The notes: generated by a model from the letters alone, not told the origin. A DNA stretch of 24,672 nt from Nitrososphaerota archaeon (GCA_027297425.1 JAPUIC010000081.1:1-24672), one strand, 5' to 3'. Shown: positions 12,569-21,720, counted from the stretch's first letter. Made by a program: numbers and translations.

Positions 12569-13960
12569 TCACAAGAGCGAACCGATTCTTTTGATGGCTT
12601 CCCTAAGAACTTCTTCTGGTTGACAGAATGCAAGGCGGAAATAGTTTTCGAAGGGGCCAAATGCCCTCCCCGGGGTAAGTGATACCTTTTTCTCTTCCAA
12701 AATACGCATGAGTAACCGCTCGGTATCTATCTCCTTATCTATTCTCGGGAAGACATAAAACCCGCCATCCGGCTCAACAAATGTTAAAGGAAGATGCCTT
12801 AACTCTTCACAAGTCACGGCTCGACGTCTCTCCATCTCTTCAAAATTATTCCTTACGAAGGAGTCTTGATCTAGTGCCTTGATAGCAGCGTACTGAACGA
12901 ACTCAGGGACACTCGTTATGGCTATACTCTGGAGGCTAGAAATTTTCCTTATCGTATCCTTATCCGAAACAGCATACCCGATTCTATAACCCGTCATTGA
13001 ATAAGACTTGGAGAATGAATCAATATGGATGTATGGACACTCGGTGGATTCTAAGATACTGGTAAATGGTTTGTAAGAATAATGATGGTAGACCTCATCG
13101 CTCAGAATCATTATGTTCTCCTCTTTTGCAACTTTCGCGAGCTCGCGCATAATTTTCTCAGACGGGATCTTTCCAGTAGGGTTGCTGGGTTGGTTGATTA
13201 TTATCATTCTAGTAGCCTTGCTGATAGAATTAAGAATATCCGTAGCGCGTAAAGCCCAACCATCATCTACGGATGTCACAACAGGACTAATCTTTCCGCC
13301 TGCAATCTCTACGCAATCCCGATATGCTGGCCATGCGGGCTCTACGATTATGACCTCGTCCCCTGGTTTTATCAACGAGACGATAGCGCCATAGATCGCG
13401 AACCTACCACCCGGTGTAACTATTACTTGGTCTTCGGCTACACTAACCTTATGTCTTCTACGAATATAACCTCTAATCGCATCGAGCACCTTCGGTGCAC
13501 CCCTCGTTTCAGTATAACGTGTTAAACCACTATCAATAGCCGTGGAGATTTCTTCTACTACAACCCTTGGAGGCGGTAGATCCGGTTCACCAACCTCAAG
13601 ATGTATGACTTTATCCCCCCTTTCTTCCATCTGCTTTGCTATGGCAAAAGTCTGCAAGGGTGAAGAGTGATCTTCTCCAGATTCTCTCTTTTGCACTTTT
13701 GTCGAATCTCCGACTAGGAGGTTCAACAACCTTAGACAGAATAATTCATCTAGTCCGCGTTTGGACGCTTCTCCTAAAACTGCTCTTCGAAGATCCCTTT
13801 CGACTTCTGGTGTCTGGATGATTAAACCACGTTCTTGTTTAAATCGCCCAATCTTCTTTGCTACCTCGGATCTCGAGGCACACAGTCGGATGATTTCAGA
13901 GGTAATTTGCCGTATCTCTGTGCGGAGCTTCTCGATTTCTATACTATCATCATCCTGCAT
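12569..13960 (-). CDS. Chorismate mutase (AroQ)-PLP aminotransferase fusion
   Basis: This 463-residue protein joins two enzymes. Residues 6-90 form an AroQ-class helical chorismate mutase with R13, R30, K41 and E54 at positions expected for chorismate binding. Residues 100-463 form a class I fold-type I PLP aminotransferase. Its motifs are GEPDLPPP (124-131), NPTG (260-263), DEVY (288-291) and SFSKSYSMTGYRIGY (315-329), with K318 as the PLP lysine. It would make prephenate and transaminate prephenate or the later aromatic keto acids. I chose the ATG at 13960, 11 bases after the aroC stop, with GAGCGGG upstream. An open frame continues 41 codons further, but only across the aroC coding sequence and with a low-complexity Ser/Cys translation. 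It is the only mutase domain in the window. Confidence 0.92.
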   Translation of the reverse strand: MQDDDSIEIEKLRTEIRQITSEIIRLCASRSEVAKKIGRFKQERGLIIQTPEVERDLRRAVLGEASKRGLDELFCLRLLNLLVGDSTKVQKRESGEDHSSPLQTFAIAKQMEERGDKVIHLEVGEPDLPPPRVVVEEISTAIDSGLTRYTETRGAPKVLDAIRGYIRRRHKVSVAEDQVIVTPGGRFAIYGAIVSLIKPGDEVIIVEPAWPAYRDCVEIAGGKISPVVTSVDDGWALRATDILNSISKATRMIIINQPSNPTGKIPSEKIMRELAKVAKEENIMILSDEVYHHYSYKPFTSILESTECPYIHIDSFSKSYSMTGYRIGYAVSDKDTIRKISSLQSIAITSVPEFVQYAAIKALDQDSFVRNNFEEMERRRAVTCEELRHLPLTFVEPDGGFYVFPRIDKEIDTERLLMRILEEKKVSLTPGRAFGPFENYFRLAFCQPEEVLREAIKRIGSLL

Positions 13961-13971
13961 CTTGACCCGCT

Positions 13972-15078
13972 CTAGTCGATTCGTGGGATTACCGTCGGTA
14001 TTATCCCAAATCGTAAGCATTGGTCTGCAAGAACTATAGCTATAACATTCTCTACTACTGGAACCGCTCTGGGAACCACACATGGATCGTGCCTTCCAGG
14101 GACAATCAGATCAGTTTCCTTCATTTCAGCCAGGTTTATGGTCCTCTGTTTTTTAGCGATGGAAGAGGTCGGCTTCAGTGAGATGCGTACTACGAGAGGC
14201 ATCCCATTACTTAATCCTCCTAATATTCCACCTGAATTATTAGTAGAGGTAGCTATTTTTTTGCCGTTCAAGATGAATTGATCATTATTTGTCGATCCGG
14301 TCTTCCTAGCTGCTCCGAAACCAGAACCAAACTCAACCCCCTTAACTGCAGGAATCGAGAATAGGGCCTTACTCAATTCTGAATCAAGTGAACCAAAGAC
14401 GGGTTCCCCGATCCCGACTGGAAGGTTCAGCGCTACACCCTCGACGATCCCTCCCAAGCTGTCTCCTTCCTTCCTGACCTTTAGGATCTTTTCCCTCATC
14501 TCCTCCGCTACTGAAGAGACTGGACATCTAACTTCATTACTATACCGATACTCACGAACCTGATCATATGACTCAATCTCTGCTCTGAGACCTCCGATCT
14601 CAAGCGTATACGCAAGGACCTCTACATCAAGGCACGTTTTCAGTAGTTTTTTGGCGATAGCTCCAGACATAACGAACCCGGCAGTTATTCGGGCTGAGAA
14701 ACGACCTCCACCTCTAGGATCGTTGAACCCACCATACTTCACACCTGCAGTAAAGTCAGCATGACCTGGTCTGGGTGTATCTTTGATCAGATCATATGGC
14801 TTTGAATCGACATCCTTGTTGTATACCATCATACAGATCGGTGCTCCAGTAGTATGGCCCTCGTGAATACCTGATAGAATATCGACCCGATCAGCTTCGG
14901 ATCTCATTGTTGTGATTGGTGAGGTCCCTGGTCTCCTCAGATCCAATTCTTTCTGAATCTCCTCCTCCATGATCGGCAGACCTGCGGGGCAGCCGTCTAT
15001 GACTACCCCCGTCCCCTTCCCATGACTTTCTCCGAAGCTTACAACAAGAAACTTCTCTCCCAATATGTTACCTGTCAA
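13972..15078 (-). CDS. aroC: Chorismate synthase
   Basis: This 368-residue enzyme converts EPSP to chorismate using reduced FMN. Conserved elements include SFGESHGKGTGVVIDG (residues 14-29, with active-site H19), RRPGTSP, TPRPGHADF, KYGGFNDPRGGGRFSARIT and the C-terminal GRHDPCVVPRAVPVVE. Length is typical. The start is TTG, overlapping the aroA stop in a TTGA arrangement, which suggests translational coupling. It is the ninth gene of the operon. Confidence 0.97.
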   Translation of the reverse strand: MTGNILGEKFLVVSFGESHGKGTGVVIDGCPAGLPIMEEEIQKELDLRRPGTSPITTMRSEADRVDILSGIHEGHTTGAPICMMVYNKDVDSKPYDLIKDTPRPGHADFTAGVKYGGFNDPRGGGRFSARITAGFVMSGAIAKKLLKTCLDVEVLAYTLEIGGLRAEIESYDQVREYRYSNEVRCPVSSVAEEMREKILKVRKEGDSLGGIVEGVALNLPVGIGEPVFGSLDSELSKALFSIPAVKGVEFGSGFGAARKTGSTNNDQFILNGKKIATSTNNSGGILGGLSNGMPLVVRISLKPTSSIAKKQRTINLAEMKETDLIVPGRHDPCVVPRAVPVVENVIAIVLADQCLRFGIIPTVIPRID

Positions 15079-16370
15079 GGATTCTCTACCTCAATCTTCG
15101 CCCCTAATGAACTTAAATCGTCCAAGAAGTTGGGATATGAAACATCTACACTCTCTAGCCCTTCGATCATTAGCCCCCTTGGTAGGGATAGGCCTAATGC
15201 ACAGAATGCCATGAAAAGCCTGTGATCATTATGTGCGTTTAAGACCTCACTCTTCGGTTCCATTGTTGGCTCGATCCTTATGTAATCTGGACCCTCCTCT
15301 ATCCTGAAACCAACTTTAGAGAGCTCGGTCGATAAGACAGATACTCTGTCACTCTCTTTAACCCTTGTGTGTTCTACTCCCGTAATCTCTATCGGCGAAT
15401 CTGCTCTTAACGCTGCAACAGCTAATGGAGGCAGGAGATCTGGTGAGTCCTTCAAATCAAAAGAACCACCATGAAGTTTTTCAGGTGCAGTGAGAGTGAT
15501 TGTTCCATTAGATATACTAACTTCTGCTCCGAGCTCACGAGCAATATCTAGGAACGATAAGTCAGCCTGTGGGAGTTCTGAATCGATCCCTGTGATCTTT
15601 ATTGAGCTTCCAGATAGCATCGCTGCTACCATGAAGAATGATGCCGAGCCTGGGTCACCGGGAATAGTTATTCTTGCCTTCTTATACGATTGTTCTCCGC
15701 GGATCGAAAAAGCTCTATATCCATCTCTATCGACCTTCACGTTGAAAATATTCATCATCCAAATTGTAGCATCGACATATGGTTTAGACACCAACTCTTT
15801 TTCCACCCTAATAGATGAATTAAATGCTGCTTTGGGACATGATATCAGGAGCGAGCTTAAAAATTGCGATGAGCTGGAACTATCAACATTTGCTTCGCCT
15901 CCTCGTAGACCTCCACCACGAACGCCAATCGGCGGACATCCATTTTCTCGCTCCGACCAGCAGTCTACTCCTAAACTCTTCAACGAGTCCAATAAGGGCC
16001 CCATCGGCCTCCTCCTGATACTCTGGTCCCCCGTTAAGATACAGGTTCCACGAGGCGTTAGTGCGCAGATAGAGGTTGCAAACCTTATTGTTGTCCCGGA
16101 ATTTGCAACATCTAGTATCCCATTGGGTGTTTTTGGATCGACTATTCCGTCGATCTCGTATCTGTTATGATCTTTTTCCTCGATGCTGGCTCCGAACATT
16201 CTCATAACCCTGACTGTAGCGTCAGTATCTCGAGAAAATAGGGGATTTAGTATAACCGAATTGCCCTCAGCTAAGGACGCTAAAACTATCGCTCGGTGTG
16301 AAAAACTCTTGCTAGGTGGAGCCCTAATCGAGCCTTTTATAGCTGAGGGCGAAACCTTAACCTTGACCAG
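15075..16370 (-). CDS. aroA: EPSP synthase with a probable CTG start
   Basis: 3-Phosphoshikimate 1-carboxyvinyltransferase adds phosphoenolpyruvate to shikimate 3-phosphate. The first ATG is at 16205, but starting there gives only 376 residues and removes the essential N-terminus. The same frame, open upstream, encodes a perfect EPSP synthase start: KVSPSAIKGSIRAPPSKSFS then HRA, with the catalytic lysine (K21) and arginine (R26). The only candidate start before the in-frame TAA at 16371-16373 is CTG at 16370. A Shine-Dalgarno-like AAGGTG (complement of 16381-16386) lies 10 bases upstream. From there the protein is 431 residues, the usual length. It overlaps aroK by 14 bases. Later motifs include NSGTTIRF, GDPGSASFF, HTRVKESDR and AHNDHRLFMA. 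Confidence 0.9.
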   Translation of the reverse strand: MVKVKVSPSAIKGSIRAPPSKSFSHRAIVLASLAEGNSVILNPLFSRDTDATVRVMRMFGASIEEKDHNRYEIDGIVDPKTPNGILDVANSGTTIRFATSICALTPRGTCILTGDQSIRRRPMGPLLDSLKSLGVDCWSERENGCPPIGVRGGGLRGGEANVDSSSSSQFLSSLLISCPKAAFNSSIRVEKELVSKPYVDATIWMMNIFNVKVDRDGYRAFSIRGEQSYKKARITIPGDPGSASFFMVAAMLSGSSIKITGIDSELPQADLSFLDIARELGAEVSISNGTITLTAPEKLHGGSFDLKDSPDLLPPLAVAALRADSPIEITGVEHTRVKESDRVSVLSTELSKVGFRIEEGPDYIRIEPTMEPKSEVLNAHNDHRLFMAFCALGLSLPRGLMIEGLESVDVSYPNFLDDLSSLGAKIEVENP

Positions 16371-17235
16371 TTACACTCAACACCTTAGCTACTGTGTTAT
16401 TGGGATGTGTTTTTATGACCTTCCCCCCGAATCTGCCCAGCGCCTTTTTCACGTCTGCTTCCCTGTCGCCGGTACATATTGCTGCTACAGCTGGACCTTT
16501 CCCTGATAGTCCCGCAGAAATTGCCCCTGAGATAATTGCTTCCGTAGCGATTTTTGGGTTTAGCCCAAAAGCATGAGTGTAAGTAACACCGTTCATCGTC
16601 ATTGCCTTCCAATACTCCCCGCGAAGAGCAATCCGATGGGATTCTCTAACTCTGGGACCTAACGAAGATAGCTTGCTCTTGTCAATGCTGCCGCTATAGA
16701 TCTTTCTACTAGGGATGTGTATTAGAACGATAAGATCACCCTCGGCTTTATCCCTGCGGAGTGATTTTTTGGCATAGTTTTTAGTTACGTGAAAGCCACC
16801 ATAGTAACAAGCGCAGACATCATCAAACGCACCTGTTATCGTGACACCTGCCTTCAATGCAGCATCTACCGACATATTCACTATATCTTGGTCAGGCGCT
16901 TTTTTACCCAGCGCTGAGAGAACTGCTAGTATTATCGCGTTAGCGGCAGCACTAGAACTCTTGAGCCCCCTAGCAACAGGTATGTTAGAACTCGTAACTA
17001 TCTTGGCACCATAACCACTTAAATTATATCGTTCTAGGACCATTTGAAGTGCCGCCCTTGCTAAAGCACCGTCTTCTCTCGGAGATCCCTTGATACTAAC
17101 AACTACTTCTTTGCTCCCCCTAGTAAGTTCTACTATAGCCTCAGTCTGAAGATTGATCCCCATTGCTGCCCCGTCCCCGGTAGCGATGGCGTTGACTATG
17201 GTAATTGCTCCGTGTGAGACAGCTCTACCTATCAA
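16357..17235 (-). CDS. aroK: Archaeal (GHMP-type) shikimate kinase
   Basis: This 292-residue protein is the archaeal shikimate kinase, which phosphorylates shikimate but belongs to the GHMP kinase family, unrelated to bacterial AroK. Signatures are HGAITIVNAIATGDGAAMGI near the start, the ATP-binding PVARGLKSSSAAANA (residues 86-100) and the C-terminal SAGLSGKGPAVAAI. Length is typical. The start is TTG, two bases after the aroE stop; no better start exists and the N-terminus matches the family. The gene is tightly embedded between aroE and aroA. Confidence 0.95.
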   Translation of the reverse strand: MIGRAVSHGAITIVNAIATGDGAAMGINLQTEAIVELTRGSKEVVVSIKGSPREDGALARAALQMVLERYNLSGYGAKIVTSSNIPVARGLKSSSAAANAIILAVLSALGKKAPDQDIVNMSVDAALKAGVTITGAFDDVCACYYGGFHVTKNYAKKSLRRDKAEGDLIVLIHIPSRKIYSGSIDKSKLSSLGPRVRESHRIALRGEYWKAMTMNGVTYTHAFGLNPKIATEAIISGAISAGLSGKGPAVAAICTGDREADVKKALGRFGGKVIKTHPNNTVAKVLSVTGQG

Positions 17236-17237
17236 CT

Positions 17238-18116
17238 CTAAACTTTACCTACCAAAACCCGCATCAGATTATCCCTCATGATATCCTTCGGCGCATCCAG
17301 GCCTGTCCATAATTCAAAAGAGGCGGCGCCCTGCTCGAGAAGCATTTCAAAACCTGGTATCGTCATCGATCCTTTCTTTTCGGCTAACCGCACGAGCTTA
17401 GTTTTGTAGGGCCGATATACAGCATCAAAAACTACATGTCCCGCTGTCAGATTATTGGTAGGAATAGGGGTCGCTTCCTCAAGGTTCATGCCTCCGACCG
17501 GTGTCGCGTTGAAGACCAAGTTGCAGTTTTCTATAGCCTTAGATGATGATACTTTATTCAATGCAGAATGATGACAATTGATGTGAAATGCTTTTTGCAC
17601 GCTCGTAGCAAGTCTCCCTGCCCTGCGTGCATCTCGATTCAAGATGGTGATCTCTTTGCAACCGTTCGATGCTAATGCCGTTGCACATGCTCTTGCAGTT
17701 CCACCCCCTCCTATAATCAAAGCTCTTGATTTTTTGATATTAACTCCTCTTGACTGAAGCGGTCTTAATACGCCGTAAACATCGGTATTATACCCATAGA
17801 GTTTTTGCCCCTTAGATACTACGGTATTTACTGCTCCCGTCTTTGTTGCCAATGAGTCAACTTTATCGAGTAAAGGGATGATAGATTCCTTATGCGGGAT
17901 AGTGATGTTAAATCCAGATACCCCTATTCGCTTGAAGCTAGATATCAAATCTGGTAGAATAGGCGGCGGTATGTTAAGTACGATGTATACTGCTCGGATC
18001 CCCAATGCCTGAAAGGCAGCATTGTGTATCTCTGGAGAGAGCGAGTATTCGACATTATGTCCAATAAGGCAGTATAGGTGTGTTCCTACTTCACTTTTAT
18101 TACTGGACGAGGTCAT
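17238..18116 (-). CDS. aroE: Shikimate dehydrogenase
   Basis: This 292-residue enzyme reduces 3-dehydroshikimate to shikimate with NADPH. The N-terminal substrate domain has EYSLSPEIHNAAF and NITIPHKE with catalytic K76, and YGYNTDVYG with catalytic D112. The Rossmann dinucleotide motif is IIGGGGTARA (134-143), followed by LNRDARRA, which fits NADP binding. The C-terminal GFEMLLEQGAASFELWTG is standard. The start is ATG; it overlaps aroD by 17 bases. A short Ser/Lys-rich extension of about ten residues precedes the domain, so a slightly later start is possible but no other start codon is nearby. Confidence 0.96.
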   Translation of the reverse strand: MTSSSNKSEVGTHLYCLIGHNVEYSLSPEIHNAAFQALGIRAVYIVLNIPPPILPDLISSFKRIGVSGFNITIPHKESIIPLLDKVDSLATKTGAVNTVVSKGQKLYGYNTDVYGVLRPLQSRGVNIKKSRALIIGGGGTARACATALASNGCKEITILNRDARRAGRLATSVQKAFHINCHHSALNKVSSSKAIENCNLVFNATPVGGMNLEEATPIPTNNLTAGHVVFDAVYRPYKTKLVRLAEKKGSMTIPGFEMLLEQGAASFELWTGLDAPKDIMRDNLMRVLVGKV

Positions 18117-18795
18117 AGAGCTCCCTCAGTTGAGGGATCGGGATCTGCCCCCTAGCTGTTTCCAGACCCGGAATAGATGCGTAAGCGAATGGGCTTCCAT
18201 ATGACAGTGCTAGGAGTCTAGACAAGGACCCGTAAGCACCCATGCAGAACGCAACTAACTTTTCCCTCTCTACTTTTCCATATAGTAAAAGAATTTCATA
18301 ATTATCACTGATCTTATTAGCCTTCGTAACGATCTTTACCAAATCCCCAACATTTGCCTTTTGATAGATCTTGACCAAATCGGAGGTATTGGGCGTATGG
18401 TCTAAAACATGATGGGAAACTATTACCTTTGCGCCTAGAGATCTGAACTGCTCTATGGCTGCCCGTTTTGAAGCTATAGCTATTTCAATCTCCAAGTCGA
18501 TGAATTCTGGAGAATACTTTGTTAGGCTAGCCAACAAGCGAATCTTACTGTCAACTCCCCCTACATAAGCCCCGCCTTGGTCTCTTGATCTGCAAGTAAT
18601 GATACATTTTCCGCCGATATCTCGGATAATCTTGCCTACCTGACTAACCGAAATTTGACTTAGAAGATCTATTCGAAGTTCGATAAGGTCGGACCCGTAA
18701 GAAATTGCCTTCTGCGTTCTTTTACTTAGTAGCTCGACCGTCGGTGCATAGACGGATGCGCAGATCTTCCCTCTTTTCACCTGCAACTCATCCAT
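18100..18795 (-). CDS. aroD: 3-dehydroquinate dehydratase, type I
   Basis: This 231-residue TIM-barrel enzyme dehydrates 3-dehydroquinate to 3-dehydroshikimate through a Schiff base. Signatures are SDLIELRIDLL (35-45), CIITCRS (64-70), VIVSHHVLDHTP (124-135) with the active-site His, and DLVKIVTKA (151-159) with K154 as the Schiff-base lysine. AYASIPGLETARGQIP near the C-terminus closes the barrel. Length is typical of archaeal forms. The start is ATG, three bases after the aroB' stop. Confidence 0.95.
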   Translation of the reverse strand: MDELQVKRGKICASVYAPTVELLSKRTQKAISYGSDLIELRIDLLSQISVSQVGKIIRDIGGKCIITCRSRDQGGAYVGGVDSKIRLLASLTKYSPEFIDLEIEIAIASKRAAIEQFRSLGAKVIVSHHVLDHTPNTSDLVKIYQKANVGDLVKIVTKANKISDNYEILLLYGKVEREKLVAFCMGAYGSLSRLLALSYGSPFAYASIPGLETARGQIPIPQLRELYDLVQ

Positions 18796-18798
18796 ATT

Positions 18799-19878
18799 TC
18801 ATTTTTCTACAATGAACTCGTCTACAGCCATACCAAAGTGTCTAGCGGAGGATTTACCATGATACACAAAGATCTCTTGTCCCGCTTTCAATTCAGTTAC
18901 TGGAATAATTTCACCATTCTTCCCAACAAATCTAATGGTTTCTGCGTTCTGAACCAGAACGCTCCCTTGTTCTCCCTCACATTCTGCCTTTATCAGTTTG
19001 AGAGGCCTCGTTTCTATCTTGACCCTCCCGACAGTAGACACATAGCTTTTGTTCTTCGAATTAGTGATCAGGACTTGCATCCCTGCCTCAATTTCAGATA
19101 GATATTTCGTCTTTCCGTCAGGTAAGAGAATGTAGCTATGTATTGCTCCCGCATTAACCCTGAATGGCCGCGCAGAGGTAAATTGAGAACCAATCGATTC
19201 GTTATGAACTAGGAACAGAAATCCCGATCTGCTCCCGATCAACATCCCATCTCCGATCTTCAAGAGAGAAGCAGTATCGATGCACGCTCTCTCACCGTTA
19301 CCTCCGTCTTTTACCTGCAATACCTTGGCGACCTTGAGAGATAGAGATTCTTCCTTTCTTAATATCTCAGGTATGTCGGTTACATTCTTGATAGAGTTAA
19401 CCGGTACTTGAACACCCTGAACCCCCTTTTCCAGAACGGCGAACATAGTGGGAATCTCGCTCGGCTCCGTCACTTTCGCTATGATCGAGGTATTTATTCC
19501 CCCTAACTCGGCGATTATGTTCTCTAAAGGAATGATCTTCCACTCACCTGCTCCAATAATGATGGTCCCCGCACCATCTTTAGAAGCTTTGATCAAGTCG
19601 TCAACATCCCGCTGACCCTTGATATATTTCTCGAAGGCTACTAACCTCCCCTTTTTTACAGAAGATCTGACCTGCTGGTTTGATGAAGTAACTAGAATAT
19701 CCGCGGCCTCTGTAGACCAGTAGGTTCTACATTTTCGCCTAAGACTGGTGGACAGTGAAGAGGGATCACAAAAGACACTCTTGATCCCTAATTCGTTTGC
19801 TCTTCTTACCAATGACTCTATGCGAGAATTATTCCCCCGAGGGGCAATAATTATCTCCCTATCGCTTCTGCTTTCCAA
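18799..19878 (-). CDS. aroB': 3-dehydroquinate synthase II (archaeal)
   Basis: This 359-residue protein is the archaeal dehydroquinate synthase II, an NAD-dependent enzyme that oxidatively deaminates and cyclises 2-amino-3,7-dideoxyheptulosonate to 3-dehydroquinate. It replaces bacterial AroB. Family features are the conserved centre with GVQVPVNSIKNVTDIPEIL, DTASLLKIGDGMLIGSRSGFLFLVHNES, and the beta-rich C-terminal half with RPFRVNAGAIHSYILLPDG and YLSEIEAGMQVLI. The start is TTG at 19878, overlapping the end of aroA' by 20 bases. The short N-terminus before EIIIAP leaves no better option. Its position directly after aroA' matches their consecutive reactions. Confidence 0.94.
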   Translation of the reverse strand: MESRSDREIIIAPRGNNSRIESLVRRANELGIKSVFCDPSSLSTSLRRKCRTYWSTEAADILVTSSNQQVRSSVKKGRLVAFEKYIKGQRDVDDLIKASKDGAGTIIIGAGEWKIIPLENIIAELGGINTSIIAKVTEPSEIPTMFAVLEKGVQGVQVPVNSIKNVTDIPEILRKEESLSLKVAKVLQVKDGGNGERACIDTASLLKIGDGMLIGSRSGFLFLVHNESIGSQFTSARPFRVNAGAIHSYILLPDGKTKYLSEIEAGMQVLITNSKNKSYVSTVGRVKIETRPLKLIKAECEGEQGSVLVQNAETIRFVGKNGEIIPVTELKAGQEIFVYHGKSSARHFGMAVDEFIVEK

Positions 19879-20659
19879 CGGGAATTACCTTAAGAGCATC
19901 AGCTACATTTGCATCTTCATATATTATCTGGCCCAACGCTCTTACCATCTCCGAGGGATTATCATGCTGGAAGACACTCCTCCCGAACGCGACTCCGAAG
20001 GCACCTGCATCCATCGCCTCTTTAGTCATAATTAGTAGTTCTTTGTCATTTTCAGCTTTGGGTCCGCCGGCAATGATTATCGGGACTGGGCAGCCCTTGA
20101 CGACCTTCCTAAAGGACTCGACGTCTCCGGTATAAACCGTCTTGATGATATCTGCACCTAGCTCCGCACCTAACCTGGCAACATGAGCTACGATCTCGGG
20201 ATCATTTGGATTCTTTATCTTCTCCCCTCTAGGGTACATCATTGCAATCAGAGGCATCTGCCACTCATCACACTCATCTGCTGTAACCCCTAAATCTCTA
20301 AGCATCTCTGGTTCTTCCTTGGAGCCGACGTTGATATGTACTGAAACAGCATCCGCGCCGAGTCGTACTGCTTCGGGCACACCCGCAACCTTCATCTTTC
20401 TATTTGGCGCAACACTTTGATTTGTACTCCCCGACATGTGCATTATCGTGCCCATTTCTGTAGGGAATGGTAAATTTCTGATTATCCCTTTATGGACAAG
20501 AACAGCTGAAGCGCCACCTGATTGGATCTTTAGGATCGTATCGTTGATATTATCCAAACCTTTCGAAGGACCGATGGTGAAGCCATGATCCATTGGTATG
20601 CAGAGCATCTTACCGCGTTTGGTTATCCTGTTCAGCCGTATTACCTTACCAAATACCAT
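19859..20659 (-). CDS. aroA': 2-amino-3,7-dideoxy-D-threo-hept-6-ulosonate synthase (ADH synthase)
   Basis: This 266-residue class I aldolase joins L-aspartate semialdehyde with a 6-deoxy-5-ketofructose phosphate to start the archaeal aromatic pathway, replacing DAHP synthase. Visible family residues are D24 in CIPMDHGFTIGP, Y142 in MMYPRGE, and the Schiff-base K173 in GADIIKTVYTGD. IIIAGGPKAEND and GAFGVAFGRSVFQHDNP complete the phosphate site of the barrel. Length is typical. The start is ATG, five bases after the asd stop. Its neighbour asd makes one of its two substrates. Confidence 0.96.
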   Translation of the reverse strand: MVFGKVIRLNRITKRGKMLCIPMDHGFTIGPSKGLDNINDTILKIQSGGASAVLVHKGIIRNLPFPTEMGTIMHMSGSTNQSVAPNRKMKVAGVPEAVRLGADAVSVHINVGSKEEPEMLRDLGVTADECDEWQMPLIAMMYPRGEKIKNPNDPEIVAHVARLGAELGADIIKTVYTGDVESFRKVVKGCPVPIIIAGGPKAENDKELLIMTKEAMDAGAFGVAFGRSVFQHDNPSEMVRALGQIIYEDANVADALKVIPVGKQKR

Positions 20660-20664
20660 TCTAT

Positions 20665-21720
20665 CTACACCATTCCTTTCTCCACGATATATTCAGCTAT
20701 TAGAATGGTGCCCCCAGCAGCGCCTCTAATCGTGTTATGAACCATGATCCCAAACTTCAAAGATTTCGAATCTAACCCATGTCTTATCCGCCCCACAACT
20801 ACACTCATTCCCGGAACTGAGCCTGCATACCTGTCGAGTCTCGGTTGAGGTCTATCTACCTCATCTCTAACGATGATGGGTTGGGTAGGAGCCGTCGGCA
20901 ATTTCATTTGTTGTGGGATACTACTAAACGTCCGGAGAGCTTCTGTGACGCTCGTTATTACCGTGTCCTTCTCCGTTGTTAGATATATGCTCTCAAAATG
21001 ACCGTCGAGTGTAGCGACCCTATGACAGGACGCCGATATAGCAAGTTCCGAAGGCGCGATCATCTTCTTATTTTGCGAGCCAAGAATTTTAGAGACCTCT
21101 GTCTCTACTTTCTCTTCCTCATTCTCAATATAAGGGATGACATTATCGTGGATGGCCAAGGCTGGAACTCCAGGAAACCCTGCACCCGACAATGCTTGCA
21201 TAGTGTTCACGATTACATGGTTAAGTCCAAATTTATCGGCGAGGGGTTTCAATACCAGTGCCAACCCAACCGTAGTGCAATTGGGACTCGTCACAATAAA
21301 TCCATCCCATTTCCGCGACCTCTTTTGTTCCTCTATTACACTGAGATGGCCTAGATTTACTTCGGCTATTAGGAGCGGAACATCAGGCTCCATTCTATGT
21401 GCACTAGCATCGCTCATAACCGGAAATCCAGACTTCGCGAACTCTTCCTCTGCACTACCTGCAACCTCAGAAGGAAGCGGAGAAAAGACCAGATCTGCAT
21501 CTACCCTAGAAGGTTTTGTTGGTTGTACCTCCATATCTGCGAATTCACTAGGGATGTTTTCGGAAACTATCCAGTTCACAGCATCTCCATACCTCTTCCC
21601 GACCGACTTGTCACCCGTAATGGTCGAAACCGTAAACATCGGATGATTCTGTAGAAGCTTAAGGTACTGTTGCCCTACCATTCCCGTCGCTCCTAAAACT
21701 GCTACCTTAGCTTTTTTCAT
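20665..21720 (-). CDS. asd: Aspartate-semialdehyde dehydrogenase
   Basis: This 351-residue enzyme reduces aspartyl phosphate to aspartate semialdehyde with NADPH. The N-terminal GATGMVGQ (10-17) binds NADP; catalytic C148 is in VTSPNCTTVGL; SCHRVATLDGHFES supplies the active-site H241. The form is the archaeal/fungal type rather than the E. coli type. The product feeds both the aspartate family of amino acids and, in this operon, ADH synthase. The start is ATG; it overlaps lysC by 14 bases. Confidence 0.97.
   Translation of the reverse strand: MKKAKVAVLGATGMVGQQYLKLLQNHPMFTVSTITGDKSVGKRYGDAVNWIVSENIPSEFADMEVQPTKPSRVDADLVFSPLPSEVAGSAEEEFAKSGFPVMSDASAHRMEPDVPLLIAEVNLGHLSVIEEQKRSRKWDGFIVTSPNCTTVGLALVLKPLADKFGLNHVIVNTMQALSGAGFPGVPALAIHDNVIPYIENEEEKVETEVSKILGSQNKKMIAPSELAISASCHRVATLDGHFESIYLTTEKDTVITSVTEALRTFSSIPQQMKLPTAPTQPIIVRDEVDRPQPRLDRYAGSVPGMSVVVGRIRHGLDSKSLKFGIMVHNTIRGAAGGTILIAEYIVEKGMV

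Noticed and set aside
13961..14083. Upstream extension of the mutase-aminotransferase into aroC
   Set aside because: The extra 41 codons are Ser/Cys-rich, lie inside aroC in another frame and add nothing to the mutase domain. The ATG at 13960 with a purine stretch upstream is better.
15490..16170. Long plus-strand open frame of 226 codons antisense to aroA
   Set aside because: It lies wholly inside a confidently identified EPSP synthase and its translation shows no recognisable domain. Long antisense frames arise by chance in such coding regions.
21137..21646. Plus-strand open frame of 169 codons antisense to asd
   Set aside because: It overlaps the aspartate-semialdehyde dehydrogenase, has a low-complexity translation and no promoter or ribosome-binding site.
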